NCBI GenBank assembly: GCA_910585415.1
Contig: CAJUDT010000092.1
Location: forward strand, 1-8,839
DNA length: 8,839 nucleotides
Direction of reading: 5' to 3'
Source: an uncultured Flavonifractor sp.
GTDB taxonomy: Bacteria; Bacillota; Clostridia; Oscillospirales; Oscillospiraceae
Part shown: one piece after another, positions 1 through 5,248 of the stretch
Numbering within the stretch: the first letter of the stretch is position 1
Layout: each line of letters opens with the position of its first letter
Position numbers and translations under genes: made by a program
The notes under the pieces: model-generated
Database searches by the model: none
Seen by the model: only the letters and a program-made list of their open reading frames with translations
What the model was told of the DNA's origin: nothing

Positions 1-945
1 CTTCACCGCGTCGTTGAGCAGGGCCAGGGCGGCGGTGGTGCCGTGGGTGCCGCAGGCCTCCAGGCCCATTTCCTCCAGAATCCGGGCCACACTGTCCCCT
101 ACAGCGGGCGTGGGGGCCAGGGACAGGTCCACAATGCCGAAGGGCACGCCCAGCCGGCGGCTGGCCTCCTGGGCCACCAGCTGGCCCATGCGGGTCACCC
201 GGAAGGCGGTCTTTTTAATCGTCTCGGCCACCACGTCAAAGCTCTGTCCCTTGACCGCCTGAAGGGCGTGGTAGACCACGCCGGGGCCGGAGACGCCCAC
301 GTTGATGATGCACTCGGGCTCCCCCACTCCATGGAAGGCCCCGGCCATAAAGGGGTTGTCCTCCACCGCGTTGCAGAATACCACCAGCTTGGCGCAGCCG
401 AACCCGCCCCGGTCCGCAGTGCGCTGGGCCGCCTCTTTGATGGTGCGGCCCAGCAGGGCCACCGCATCCATGTTGATGCCCGCCTTTGTGGAGCCCACAT
501 TGACGGAGGAACAGACAAAATCCGTCACCGCCAGGGCCTCGGGAATGGAGGCGATGAGCTTCTTGTCCGCCGGGGTGGCCCCCTTCTGGACCAGGGCGGA
601 AAAGCCGCCGATAAAGTTGACCCCCGTGGTCTTGGCCGCCTTGTCCATGGCCACCGCGAAGGGCACATAGCTGTCGCACCGGGAGGCCCCGGCCACCAGG
701 GCCATGGGGGTCACAGAGATGCGCTTGTTGACGATGGGAATCCCAAACTCCCGCTCAATGGCCTCACCGGTGGCCACCAGATGCTCGGCCTTTCCGGCAA
801 TCTTGTCGTAAATCTTGTCACAGGCGGACCTGCAGTCCGGGTCCGCGCAGTCCAGCAGGGAGATGCCCATGGTGATGGTGCGTATGTCCAGATGCTGCTG
901 GTCAATCATATGGACGGTCTCTAAAATCTCGTTTTGGTTAATCAT
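1..945 (-). CDS. UPF0210 (PFL-like, DUF711) protein, 3' end outside the window
   Basis: The first 315 codons of a UPF0210 family protein are present. The family is usually about 450 residues, so roughly the last third lies beyond position 1. It starts at ATG 945 (MINQNEIL) behind a GAGG-containing ribosome binding site, 10 bp after the ACT-domain gene stops. Family landmarks are the VCSSVNVGSTKAGINMD block (residues 144-160) and the HGVGEPE...NVGVSGPGVV stretch (205-224). From general knowledge, family members resemble the pyruvate formate-lyase fold but lack the glycyl-radical chemistry, and no reaction is firmly established. The gene is almost always paired with a UPF0237 ACT-domain gene, as here, so the ACT protein may be its ligand-sensing partner; that is inference. 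Family assignment is secure, function unknown. Confidence 0.93.
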   Translation of the reverse strand, partial: MINQNEILETVHMIDQQHLDIRTITMGISLLDCADPDCRSACDKIYDKIAGKAEHLVATGEAIEREFGIPIVNKRISVTPMALVAGASRCDSYVPFAVAMDKAAKTTGVNFIGGFSALVQKGATPADKKLIASIPEALAVTDFVCSSVNVGSTKAGINMDAVALLGRTIKEAAQRTADRGGFGCAKLVVFCNAVEDNPFMAGAFHGVGEPECIINVGVSGPGVVYHALQAVKGQSFDVVAETIKKTAFRVTRMGQLVAQEASRRLGVPFGIVDLSLAPTPAVGDSVARILEEMGLEACGTHGTTAALALLNDAVK

Positions 946-955
946 GCTCCGGCCC

Positions 956-1225
956 TCAAATTCTGTGCATAGCGTTGAAGATATCCTCCCGCTGGGCGCG
1001 GATGGACAAATCTCTCTCCCGGCCCGCTTCCTCCAGCAGGGAGGCCAGACCGGCAAAGGGCACGTCGCTCCCGGCGGCGTCCACCAGCATGACCATGGTA
1101 AAATACTCCTGCAAAATGGTCTGACTGATGTCCAGAATGTTGACGTTGTGCTCGGCCAGCAGGGAGCAGACCGCGGACATAATCCCCACCCGGTCCTTGC
1201 CGACTACGGTGACAATGGCTCTCAT
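956..1225 (-). CDS. ACT-domain protein, UPF0237 family
   Basis: This 89-residue protein is essentially a single ACT domain. It opens with a beta strand and the ligand-loop motif GKDRVGI (residues 9-15), followed by NVNILDISQTI (27-37), which is typical of UPF0237. Length matches the family (about 90 residues). The start is ATG 1225, with an AAGGAG ribosome binding site 8 nt upstream (1234-1239). It lies 14 bp after the YfbR-like gene and 10 bp before the UPF0210 gene, so all three are probably one transcript. ACT domains commonly bind amino acids or other small ligands as dimers. UPF0237 proteins resemble the glycine-cleavage regulator GcvR, but the ligand here cannot be read from the sequence. 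A regulatory or partner role for the UPF0210 protein is inferred from conserved pairing. Confidence 0.93.
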   Translation of the reverse strand: MRAIVTVVGKDRVGIMSAVCSLLAEHNVNILDISQTILQEYFTMVMLVDAAGSDVPFAGLASLLEEAGRERDLSIRAQREDIFNAMHRI

Positions 1226-1239
1226 AGTATCCTCTCCTT

Positions 1240-1824
1240 TTACTGCAATTCGTCCAGGGTCAGCTCAAAGGCGGGTAGGAAATGCTCCATAAAGTACCCC
1301 ACCTCCGGCAGGGGGGATGCCTCCAGGGCCTGCCGGGTCTGCTCTGCCGCCAGCCTGAACTCTGTGTTGCCCGCCTTGAGCTCCTCCAGGCATTTGATGT
1401 AGGCGGAGAGCTTGTCGGCGGCCTTCACCACCGCCCCCACCCCGGGAGCGGCCGTCTCCATCAGCAGGCCCTCATAGGCCGGGCGCAGCTCATCCGGCAG
1501 CATAGACAGCAGTTTTCGGGCGGAGACTTCCTCCACCTCTTTATAGGCGTCCCGAATCTCCGGGTTGTAATACTTCACCGGGGTCGGCAGGTCGCCGGTG
1601 AGAATCTCCGGCGCGTCATGGAACAGCGCGGCCGCCGCCGCCTGACCGGGGTCCACCGTCCCGCCGAAGCGCTCCCGCCCAATGACCGCCAGGGCATGGG
1701 CCAGCACCGCCACCATATGGGAATGCTCCTGAATGTTCTCCTGAAAGGTATTGCGCATAAGCCCCCAGCGGTTGATATACCGCATACGGGAGAGATACGC
1801 AAAAAACGCGTGCTGCTCCGGCAT
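1240..1824 (-). CDS. yfbR: YfbR-like HD-domain 5'-deoxynucleotidase
   Basis: This 194-residue protein has the HD phosphohydrolase layout of YfbR, a metal-dependent enzyme that hydrolyses deoxyribonucleoside 5'-monophosphates. Visible family features are RW (19-20), His34 in the EHSH motif, the HD pair His69-Asp70 within FHDAPE, Glu73, Asp78 in GDLPTPVK, and Asp137 in the KAADKL motif. The metal ligands of E. coli YfbR are His33, His68, Asp69 and Asp137, and the spacing here agrees almost residue for residue. The chosen start is ATG 1824, which has an AGGAGGG site (1832-1838) 7 nt upstream. The frame stays open to 1893, but that extension would include the promoter and its residues do not look like YfbR. 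It is probably cytoplasmic, in nucleotide salvage or pool balancing. It is the first gene of the unit that continues with the ACT and UPF0210 genes; the reason for that grouping is unclear. The gene symbol is by similarity. Confidence 0.9.
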   Translation of the reverse strand: MPEQHAFFAYLSRMRYINRWGLMRNTFQENIQEHSHMVAVLAHALAVIGRERFGGTVDPGQAAAAALFHDAPEILTGDLPTPVKYYNPEIRDAYKEVEEVSARKLLSMLPDELRPAYEGLLMETAAPGVGAVVKAADKLSAYIKCLEELKAGNTEFRLAAEQTRQALEASPLPEVGYFMEHFLPAFELTLDELQ

Positions 1825-1831
1825 AGGTGAT

Positions 1832-1838
1832 CCCTCCT
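1832..1838 (-). promoter_or_regulatory. Ribosome binding site fixing the yfbR-like start
   Basis: AGGAGGG on the minus strand lies 7 nt before ATG 1824. It selects this start over upstream in-frame codons that would run through the promoter. Confidence 0.85.
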
Positions 1839-1852
1839 GTTTCAAACACAGT

Positions 1853-1881
1853 ATTTTACCATAGGAAGGCGGGCTTGTAAA
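1853..1881 (-). promoter_or_regulatory. Housekeeping-sigma promoter of the yfbR-ACT-UPF0210 unit
   Basis: On the minus strand, TTTACA (1881-1876) is followed by a 17-bp spacer and TAAAAT (1858-1853). Each hexamer matches the sigma-A consensus at 5 of 6 positions. A TGG directly before the -10 gives an extended -10 element. The predicted transcript starts near 1846, leaving a leader of about 20 nt that includes the AGGAGGG site. The spacer carries a copy of the TTCCTAT word (1861-1867) that also occurs upstream of the XRE gene. No convincing hairpin-plus-U-tract terminator separates this promoter from the preceding Spo0A-C gene, so some read-through is possible. Confidence 0.75.
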
Positions 1882-1919
1882 CCGCAAAAACAATTCTCTG
1901 GGGCCCGAGCGCGCCCGGC

Positions 1920-2309
1920 TCAGTTTTTCGCCGGCTCTGTTGTTTCATCCCCCGGCTCACGGAGCGCCAGAGGCCCCGCCTCCAGCGCGGACACCAGAAT
2001 AGCCAGCATCTGCGCATTTCTGGGCTTCTGTGTCAGCTGCCGGTGCGCCAGTTTTTCCAGCAGAGGCCGGTTTTCCTGCCAGGCGATTTCGTTCATGGAA
2101 CGGATATTCCGTTCGACCGCTTTCCAGTTCGTTCCGTAGTGTTTCGCCACCTCCGGATACAGCCATTTTGTCACCAGCAAAAGCCGCTTTGGCTGCTCCA
2201 GACACAGGGATACCGCGCAGGCCATATGGAAGAATCCCGTGTAATTTGCGGTCACACCCAGGCGGTACAGTAAATCATATATTGCAGTTTTGCAGCAATC
2301 CTGTTCCAT
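1920..2309 (-). CDS. Stand-alone Spo0A C-terminal DNA-binding domain protein
   Basis: This 129-residue protein aligns along most of its length with the DNA-binding effector domain of the sporulation regulator Spo0A but has no phosphoreceiver domain. Key similarities are IYDLLYRLGV near the N-terminus, TKWLYPEVAKHYGT (47-60), the recognition-helix region VERNIRSMNEIAW (65-77, compare VERAIR...EVAW in Spo0A), and the KPRNAQMLAILVSAL end (95-109). A short acidic tail follows. The start is ambiguous. ATG 2309 is preferred because a GAGG site lies 7 nt upstream and the ATG overlaps the XRE stop by one base (TGATG). GTG 2312 would add one residue. A full-length Spo0A is about 260 residues, so this is an orphan output domain and not Spo0A itself. 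It probably binds DNA; phosphorylation control is not expected without a receiver. Confidence 0.85.
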   Translation of the reverse strand: MEQDCCKTAIYDLLYRLGVTANYTGFFHMACAVSLCLEQPKRLLLVTKWLYPEVAKHYGTNWKAVERNIRSMNEIAWQENRPLLEKLAHRQLTQKPRNAQMLAILVSALEAGPLALREPGDETTEPAKN

Positions 2310-2626
2310 CACATCACCTCTTGACCAACCTTTCCCGCTCCCATTTGAAGCGCTCTGTCCTTGGCATAGGCCGTCTCAATTTCAACCCAAAATTCAGCGG
2401 TTTCAACTTCCGTGAAATCCAGGGCCTTCATCAGCCGGAACATCGTGGAGGGCAGCGGCAAATGCTCATGGCACTCCATCTGCTGGACGCAATTTCGGGT
2501 TACGCCCGCCCGTTCCGCCAAAGCGGCCTGGGAGAGCTTCAGCTTTTTCCTCCTGCGGATAATTTTCCTTTCCAGGAATTTGCTTACGTTGGGGAATTTT
2601 CTGTAGACGCTTCTTGATTTCGACAA
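2309..2626 (-). CDS. XRE-family helix-turn-helix transcriptional regulator
   Basis: This small protein of about 105 residues has a basic N-terminal helix (ERKIIRRRKKLK, 19-30) and a clear XRE/Cro-type helix-turn-helix, LSQAALAERAGVTRNCVQQME (31-51). A C-terminal region follows (FWVEIETAYAKDRAL, 79-93) that may be helical and could mediate dimerisation. The start is assigned to TTG 2626 because a perfect AGGAGG lies exactly 8 nt upstream. The other in-frame candidates, GTG 2635 and TTG 2632, are on or too close to that site. The stop overlaps the Spo0A-C gene start, so the two proteins are probably made in a fixed ratio. XRE proteins commonly repress their own promoter, and an inverted repeat at 2677-2690 is a candidate site; this is inference. 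No toxin gene is adjacent, so an antitoxin role is not supported. Confidence 0.85.
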   Translation of the reverse strand: MSKSRSVYRKFPNVSKFLERKIIRRRKKLKLSQAALAERAGVTRNCVQQMECHEHLPLPSTMFRLMKALDFTEVETAEFWVEIETAYAKDRALQMGAGKVGQEVM

Positions 2627-2634
2627 ATTCAACA

Positions 2635-2640
2635 CCTCCT
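2635..2640 (-). promoter_or_regulatory. Ribosome binding site deciding the XRE gene's TTG start
   Basis: Perfect AGGAGG on the minus strand. An 8-nt gap leads to TTG 2626, whereas GTG 2635 overlaps the site and TTG 2632 is only 2 nt away. It therefore favours the shorter protein. Confidence 0.7.
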
Positions 2641-2676
2641 AATAGGAAGGATAGCGCAATTAGCACATCCTGTCTG

Positions 2677-2690
2677 CCAATAGGAATTGG
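2677..2690. promoter_or_regulatory. Inverted repeat, candidate operator upstream of the XRE gene
   Basis: CCAAT-TCCT-ATTGG is a perfect 5-bp inverted repeat with a 4-bp centre. It overlaps the likely -10 region of the XRE promoter, where a self-repressing XRE dimer would be expected to bind. A 5-bp palindrome can arise by chance, so the assignment rests on position. Confidence 0.35.
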
Positions 2691-2708
2691 TATTGTGAAA
2701 AATGTCAA
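2680..2708 (-). promoter_or_regulatory. Candidate promoter of the XRE/Spo0A-C unit
   Basis: A perfect TTGACA -35 hexamer lies at 2708-2703 on the minus strand. The hexamer 17 bp downstream is TCCTAT (2685-2680), a poor -10 with 3 of 6 matches. The strong -35 with a weak -10 suits an activator-dependent or repressed promoter. A weaker alternative lies farther up: TTGCAA, a 17-bp spacer and TATGAC, at about 2799-2827. No other clear sigma-A promoter is visible between here and the end of the sugar operon. Confidence 0.35.
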
Positions 2709-2980
2709 ATAATTCTCCTATCGTCACAAAATCCGACTTGCAACGCCGCATATAACGGCTTTTAATATTCATTTTTCTTCTTTGCCGCATTAAAAAGAGT
2801 CATAATTCTGCACATAGGATTTTGCAAAAAGAGGCATTTCTGTGGAAAGCGCAAACAATAGACCTGCCAACCTCATACGGAAGCCCCCGGATGGGCTGTC
2901 ATATGAGAAAACCCCTCCATTTTCAACGCGCAAAATACTGGAATTTTTCTCATTTTCTTTCAATTTTTAGGTACAATAAT
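2709..2980. other. AT-rich non-coding spacer
   Basis: I find no supportable gene here on either strand. The short plus-strand frames lack a ribosome binding site and run into the antisense of the downstream dehydrogenase gene. The stretch holds A- and T-rich runs, a small imperfect inverted repeat GCCGCATATAACGGC (2746-2760), a weak AGCCC...GGGCT stem (2882-2897), and ATAGGA words at 2716-2721 (minus) and 2814-2819 (plus). It may hold regulatory DNA for the XRE unit and the 3' trailer of the sugar operon. An unrecognised small RNA cannot be excluded. Confidence 0.5.
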
Positions 2981-3018
2981 GCGGTGTCCATATTCTCTGG
3001 CGGGAATATGGACACCGC
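2981..3018. terminator. Perfect 15-bp inverted repeat, possible transcript end of the sugar operon
   Basis: GCGGTGTCCATATTC (2981-2995), an 8-nt loop and the exact reverse complement (3004-3018) form a strong hairpin on either strand. On the minus strand it begins 44 nt after the stop of the 3-dehydrogenase gene, the usual place for a terminator or 3'-protecting structure. However, neither side carries the run of T residues expected of an intrinsic terminator, so the role is uncertain. Alternatives are a Rho-dependent or processing site, a binding site for a dimeric protein, or a remnant of a small palindromic element. Confidence 0.45.
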
Positions 3019-3062
3019 TCATCGGCGGACTTTCGCTTGTTCAGATAGGATTTATGCTACCA

Positions 3063-4154
3063 TTACATGGCCCATGAAACCGGGAACATTCCCTGAAACT
3101 GGATGCTGGATACATCCTCCAGCGGCAGCTTGACGGGCTGACCAGTAAAGGAGGACTGGTAGACCGCCAGCACCAGCTCCAGCGCGTCCCGTCCCGCCGC
3201 GGCATCCACATAGGGGGCGCGGTCATGGCGAATCGCCTCTATCATGTCCCCGTACAGGGCGGTGTGTCCGTTGCCATAGACGTTGCTGGTTGCCTCCCGA
3301 AGACCCGCGTTTTTGGCGTCCGCCTCCCATGTATCCGCGAACTTCCATACGTCGATATGGTTCACCGACGTACCTCCCAGTTTGACAGTTCCCCGCTCTC
3401 CAAACAGGCATAGAGTTTCCTCCAGGTTTTGCGGGTAGACATTCGTGGTTCCCTCAATGGTCCCCACGGCTCCGTTTTTGAAGCTGACCACCGCCATTCC
3501 GATATCTTCACATTCCAGATAGCCATGGAACTGCCGCCGGGTGACACCGTAGACCTGGTCTATGGCTCCCCCCAGCATCCACCGCAGCAGGTCAATGCCG
3601 TGGATACACTGGTTCATCAGACAGCCGCCGTCCTGAGCCCAGGTTCCGCGCCAGGGGGCCTGGGTGTAGTATTCCCGGTTTCGATTCCAGCGGACGTGGA
3701 TGGAGCCGTGGGACAGCCTTCCAAACCGCCCGCCCTCCAGGGCCTTGCGGGCCTCCTGAACCGCCGCGTTGAAGCGGTTTTGGTGGCAGGCGCACACCTT
3801 GACGCCCCGCGTCCTGCTGCGGCGGATGATTTCCTCCGCGTCCGCCATCGACATAGCCATGGGCTTTTCGATGATGACATGCACACCGGCGTCGATGCAG
3901 TCCAGGGCAATCTGGGCGTGGAGGCCACTCTCGGTGGCAATGGCCGCCAGCTCAATGCCTCCCTCCGCCAGCAGCTGACGGTAATCTGTGTACCGCTTGA
4001 TGGAAGCATCCCCCGCAAGGCCGTGCTTGGCCAGCAATGCCTCCATGGCCTCCGGCTTGACATCGCACACGGCGGAGAGGTGCAGGCCGTTGCCGATGGC
4101 GGCTTTGATATGGTTCGCGGCAATGCGTCCGCAGCCAATCAGGGCGCAGTTCAT
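3063..4154 (-). CDS. wlbA: UDP-GlcNAc-uronate 3-dehydrogenase, Gfo/Idh/MocA family (WbpB/WlbA-like)
   Basis: This 363-residue NAD-dependent sugar oxidoreductase has a Rossmann motif GCGRIA (7-12), a putative cofactor-binding Asp31, and the family EKP motif (96-98, with catalytic Lys97). The substrate-domain signature WRGTWAQDGGCLMNQCIHGID (168-188) includes His185. That signature and the HQNRFNAAV block (124-132) are typical of WlbA/WbpB, which oxidises C3 of UDP-N-acetylglucosaminuronate to the 3-keto sugar used by the partner aminotransferase. The start is taken as ATG 4154, 5 bp after the epimerase stop. GTG 4163, overlapping that stop as GTGA, is a real alternative that adds three residues; neither has a strong ribosome binding site. 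It is the last gene of the operon. Family is certain; the substrate is inferred from motifs and from having all four pathway partners beside it. Confidence 0.9.
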   Translation of the reverse strand: MNCALIGCGRIAANHIKAAIGNGLHLSAVCDVKPEAMEALLAKHGLAGDASIKRYTDYRQLLAEGGIELAAIATESGLHAQIALDCIDAGVHVIIEKPMAMSMADAEEIIRRSRTRGVKVCACHQNRFNAAVQEARKALEGGRFGRLSHGSIHVRWNRNREYYTQAPWRGTWAQDGGCLMNQCIHGIDLLRWMLGGAIDQVYGVTRRQFHGYLECEDIGMAVVSFKNGAVGTIEGTTNVYPQNLEETLCLFGERGTVKLGGTSVNHIDVWKFADTWEADAKNAGLREATSNVYGNGHTALYGDMIEAIRHDRAPYVDAAAGRDALELVLAVYQSSFTGQPVKLPLEDVSSIQFQGMFPVSWAM

Positions 4155-4159
4155 AGCGT

Positions 4160-5248
4160 TCACCGTCCGTTCCAATAGACTCGAATTTGTTCCACAATCT
4201 TCTCTGCGGAATGCCCGTCCCCAAAAGGCTGATAGGCCGGGTCAAACCAGGCCTGTGCGCCCAGCTTGTTCAGAATATCAACCTTATCCGGCTTGGCCAG
4301 CTGATTGCAGCGGTTTACCATCGTCTCCGGCCAGCCCACCCAGTCGAACACGGTCACGCAGGGTTTTTGGGCAAAAAAGGCCTCCCGCTGCAAGCCGCCG
4401 GAGTCGGTGACGATTTTCTTGGCCCGGTGTACCATGGCAATGGAGGCTCGATAGCCTACGGGCTGAATCAGGTGGATGTTGTGATACCCGCCAGCCTGCC
4501 GCAGGCGGGCCGCCCGCTCCTGATTCCGGGGGTGGACGGGATAGATGGTTGGGGCGTCCAGGCAGTCCATGGCCTGAAAAATCTGCTCCAGCTTCTGGTC
4601 TGTGTCCGTGTTCTCCTGCCGGTGGCAGGTCATATAATAAAAGCTGTCCGGCAGGTGGGCCGGGGCTCCCGTGAGGTCTGTCAATTCCTCCAGTACACTG
4701 CCCTCCAGCCGCGCGCTGTAGTAGCAGAACGCGTCGTACATGGGGTCGCCCACCAGATGAACCGAGTCGGAAAAGCCCTCCCGCCGCAGGAAATCAACCC
4801 CAGAGGCCGTGCAAACCAGGTGGAGCACGGAGCTATGGTCGGTCAGGATGCGGTTGACTTCCTCCGGGTTGTCAAAGGTCCCGAGCCGGTTTCCGGCCTC
4901 CACGTGGCACACAGGAATATGGAGCTTCACCGCCGCCAGAGCGCCCGCCAGGGTCGAGTTGGTATCCCCAAACACCAACAGCATGTCCGGGCGCTCCTGA
5001 AGCAGGACTTCCTCTATTTTTATCAGCATTTGCCCCACCATCTGCCCGTGGGTGCCGCCGGAGATGCCCAGGTTATAGTCCGGTCTGGGTATGTCCATCT
5101 CTTCAAAAAACACCTCGGACATATTGTGGTCAAAGTGCTGCCCGGTATGAATCAGCACCTCCTGAAACTCCCTGCGCAGGACGCGGGAGACGACCGCCAG
5201 CTTGATAAACTGCGGCCGTGCGCCGACGACGGTACAAATTTTTATCAT
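4160..5248 (-). CDS. wbpI: UDP-sugar 2-epimerase, non-hydrolysing WecB/WbpI type
   Basis: This 362-residue protein has the UDP-GlcNAc 2-epimerase fold. Visible motifs are GARPQFIK (9-16), HTGQHFD (34-40), GDTNSTLAGA (94-103, Asp95), HVEAG (115-119, Glu117), PEEVNR (128-133), CHRQEN (208-213, His209) and TDSGGLQREA (281-290). Asp95 and Glu117 carry the same numbers as in E. coli WecB. In this pathway the enzyme inverts C2 of UDP-GlcNAc3NAcA to give UDP-ManNAc3NAcA, the last step. Plain UDP-GlcNAc 2-epimerase activity (UDP-ManNAc) is the main alternative and cannot be excluded from sequence. The ATG directly follows the stop of the 6-dehydrogenase gene (TAAATG), with an AGG-containing site 8 nt upstream. 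Near the C-terminus, FDWVGWPET (301-309) replaces the RDxTEWxE-like segment I expect in this family. Confidence 0.88.
   Translation of the reverse strand: MIKICTVVGARPQFIKLAVVSRVLRREFQEVLIHTGQHFDHNMSEVFFEEMDIPRPDYNLGISGGTHGQMVGQMLIKIEEVLLQERPDMLLVFGDTNSTLAGALAAVKLHIPVCHVEAGNRLGTFDNPEEVNRILTDHSSVLHLVCTASGVDFLRREGFSDSVHLVGDPMYDAFCYYSARLEGSVLEELTDLTGAPAHLPDSFYYMTCHRQENTDTDQKLEQIFQAMDCLDAPTIYPVHPRNQERAARLRQAGGYHNIHLIQPVGYRASIAMVHRAKKIVTDSGGLQREAFFAQKPCVTVFDWVGWPETMVNRCNQLAKPDKVDILNKLGAQAWFDPAYQPFGDGHSAEKIVEQIRVYWNGR

Noticed and set aside
43..924. Long plus-strand open frame (293 codons) opposite the UPF0210 gene
   Set aside because: It is antisense to a clearly recognisable conserved protein, has no ribosome binding site, and its glycine/histidine-rich product resembles no family. 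High GC content removes stops from the antisense frame.
1825..1893. N-terminal extension of the YfbR-like protein by 23 residues
   Set aside because: The extension would be translated from within the promoter, and the AGGAGGG site is correctly spaced for ATG 1824, where family similarity begins.
1884..1919. Possible terminator after the Spo0A-C gene, from GC-rich sequence followed by TTGTTTTT
   Set aside because: The GC-rich part consists of direct CGGGC repeats and short palindromes without a loop, so I could not form a stable hairpin before the T-rich stretch.
2309..2626. XRE protein and neighbour as a toxin-antitoxin pair
   Set aside because: The partner gene is clearly a Spo0A-type DNA-binding domain, not a known toxin family.
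2466..2708. Minus-strand frame of 80 codons overlapping the start of the XRE gene
   Set aside because: It runs in another frame through the XRE helix-turn-helix region, begins at the -35 element, and the perfect AGGAGG serves the XRE frame instead.
2822..3133. Plus-strand frame of 103 codons in the spacer
   Set aside because: It lacks a ribosome binding site, runs through the 15-bp palindrome, and ends inside the antisense of the 3-dehydrogenase gene.
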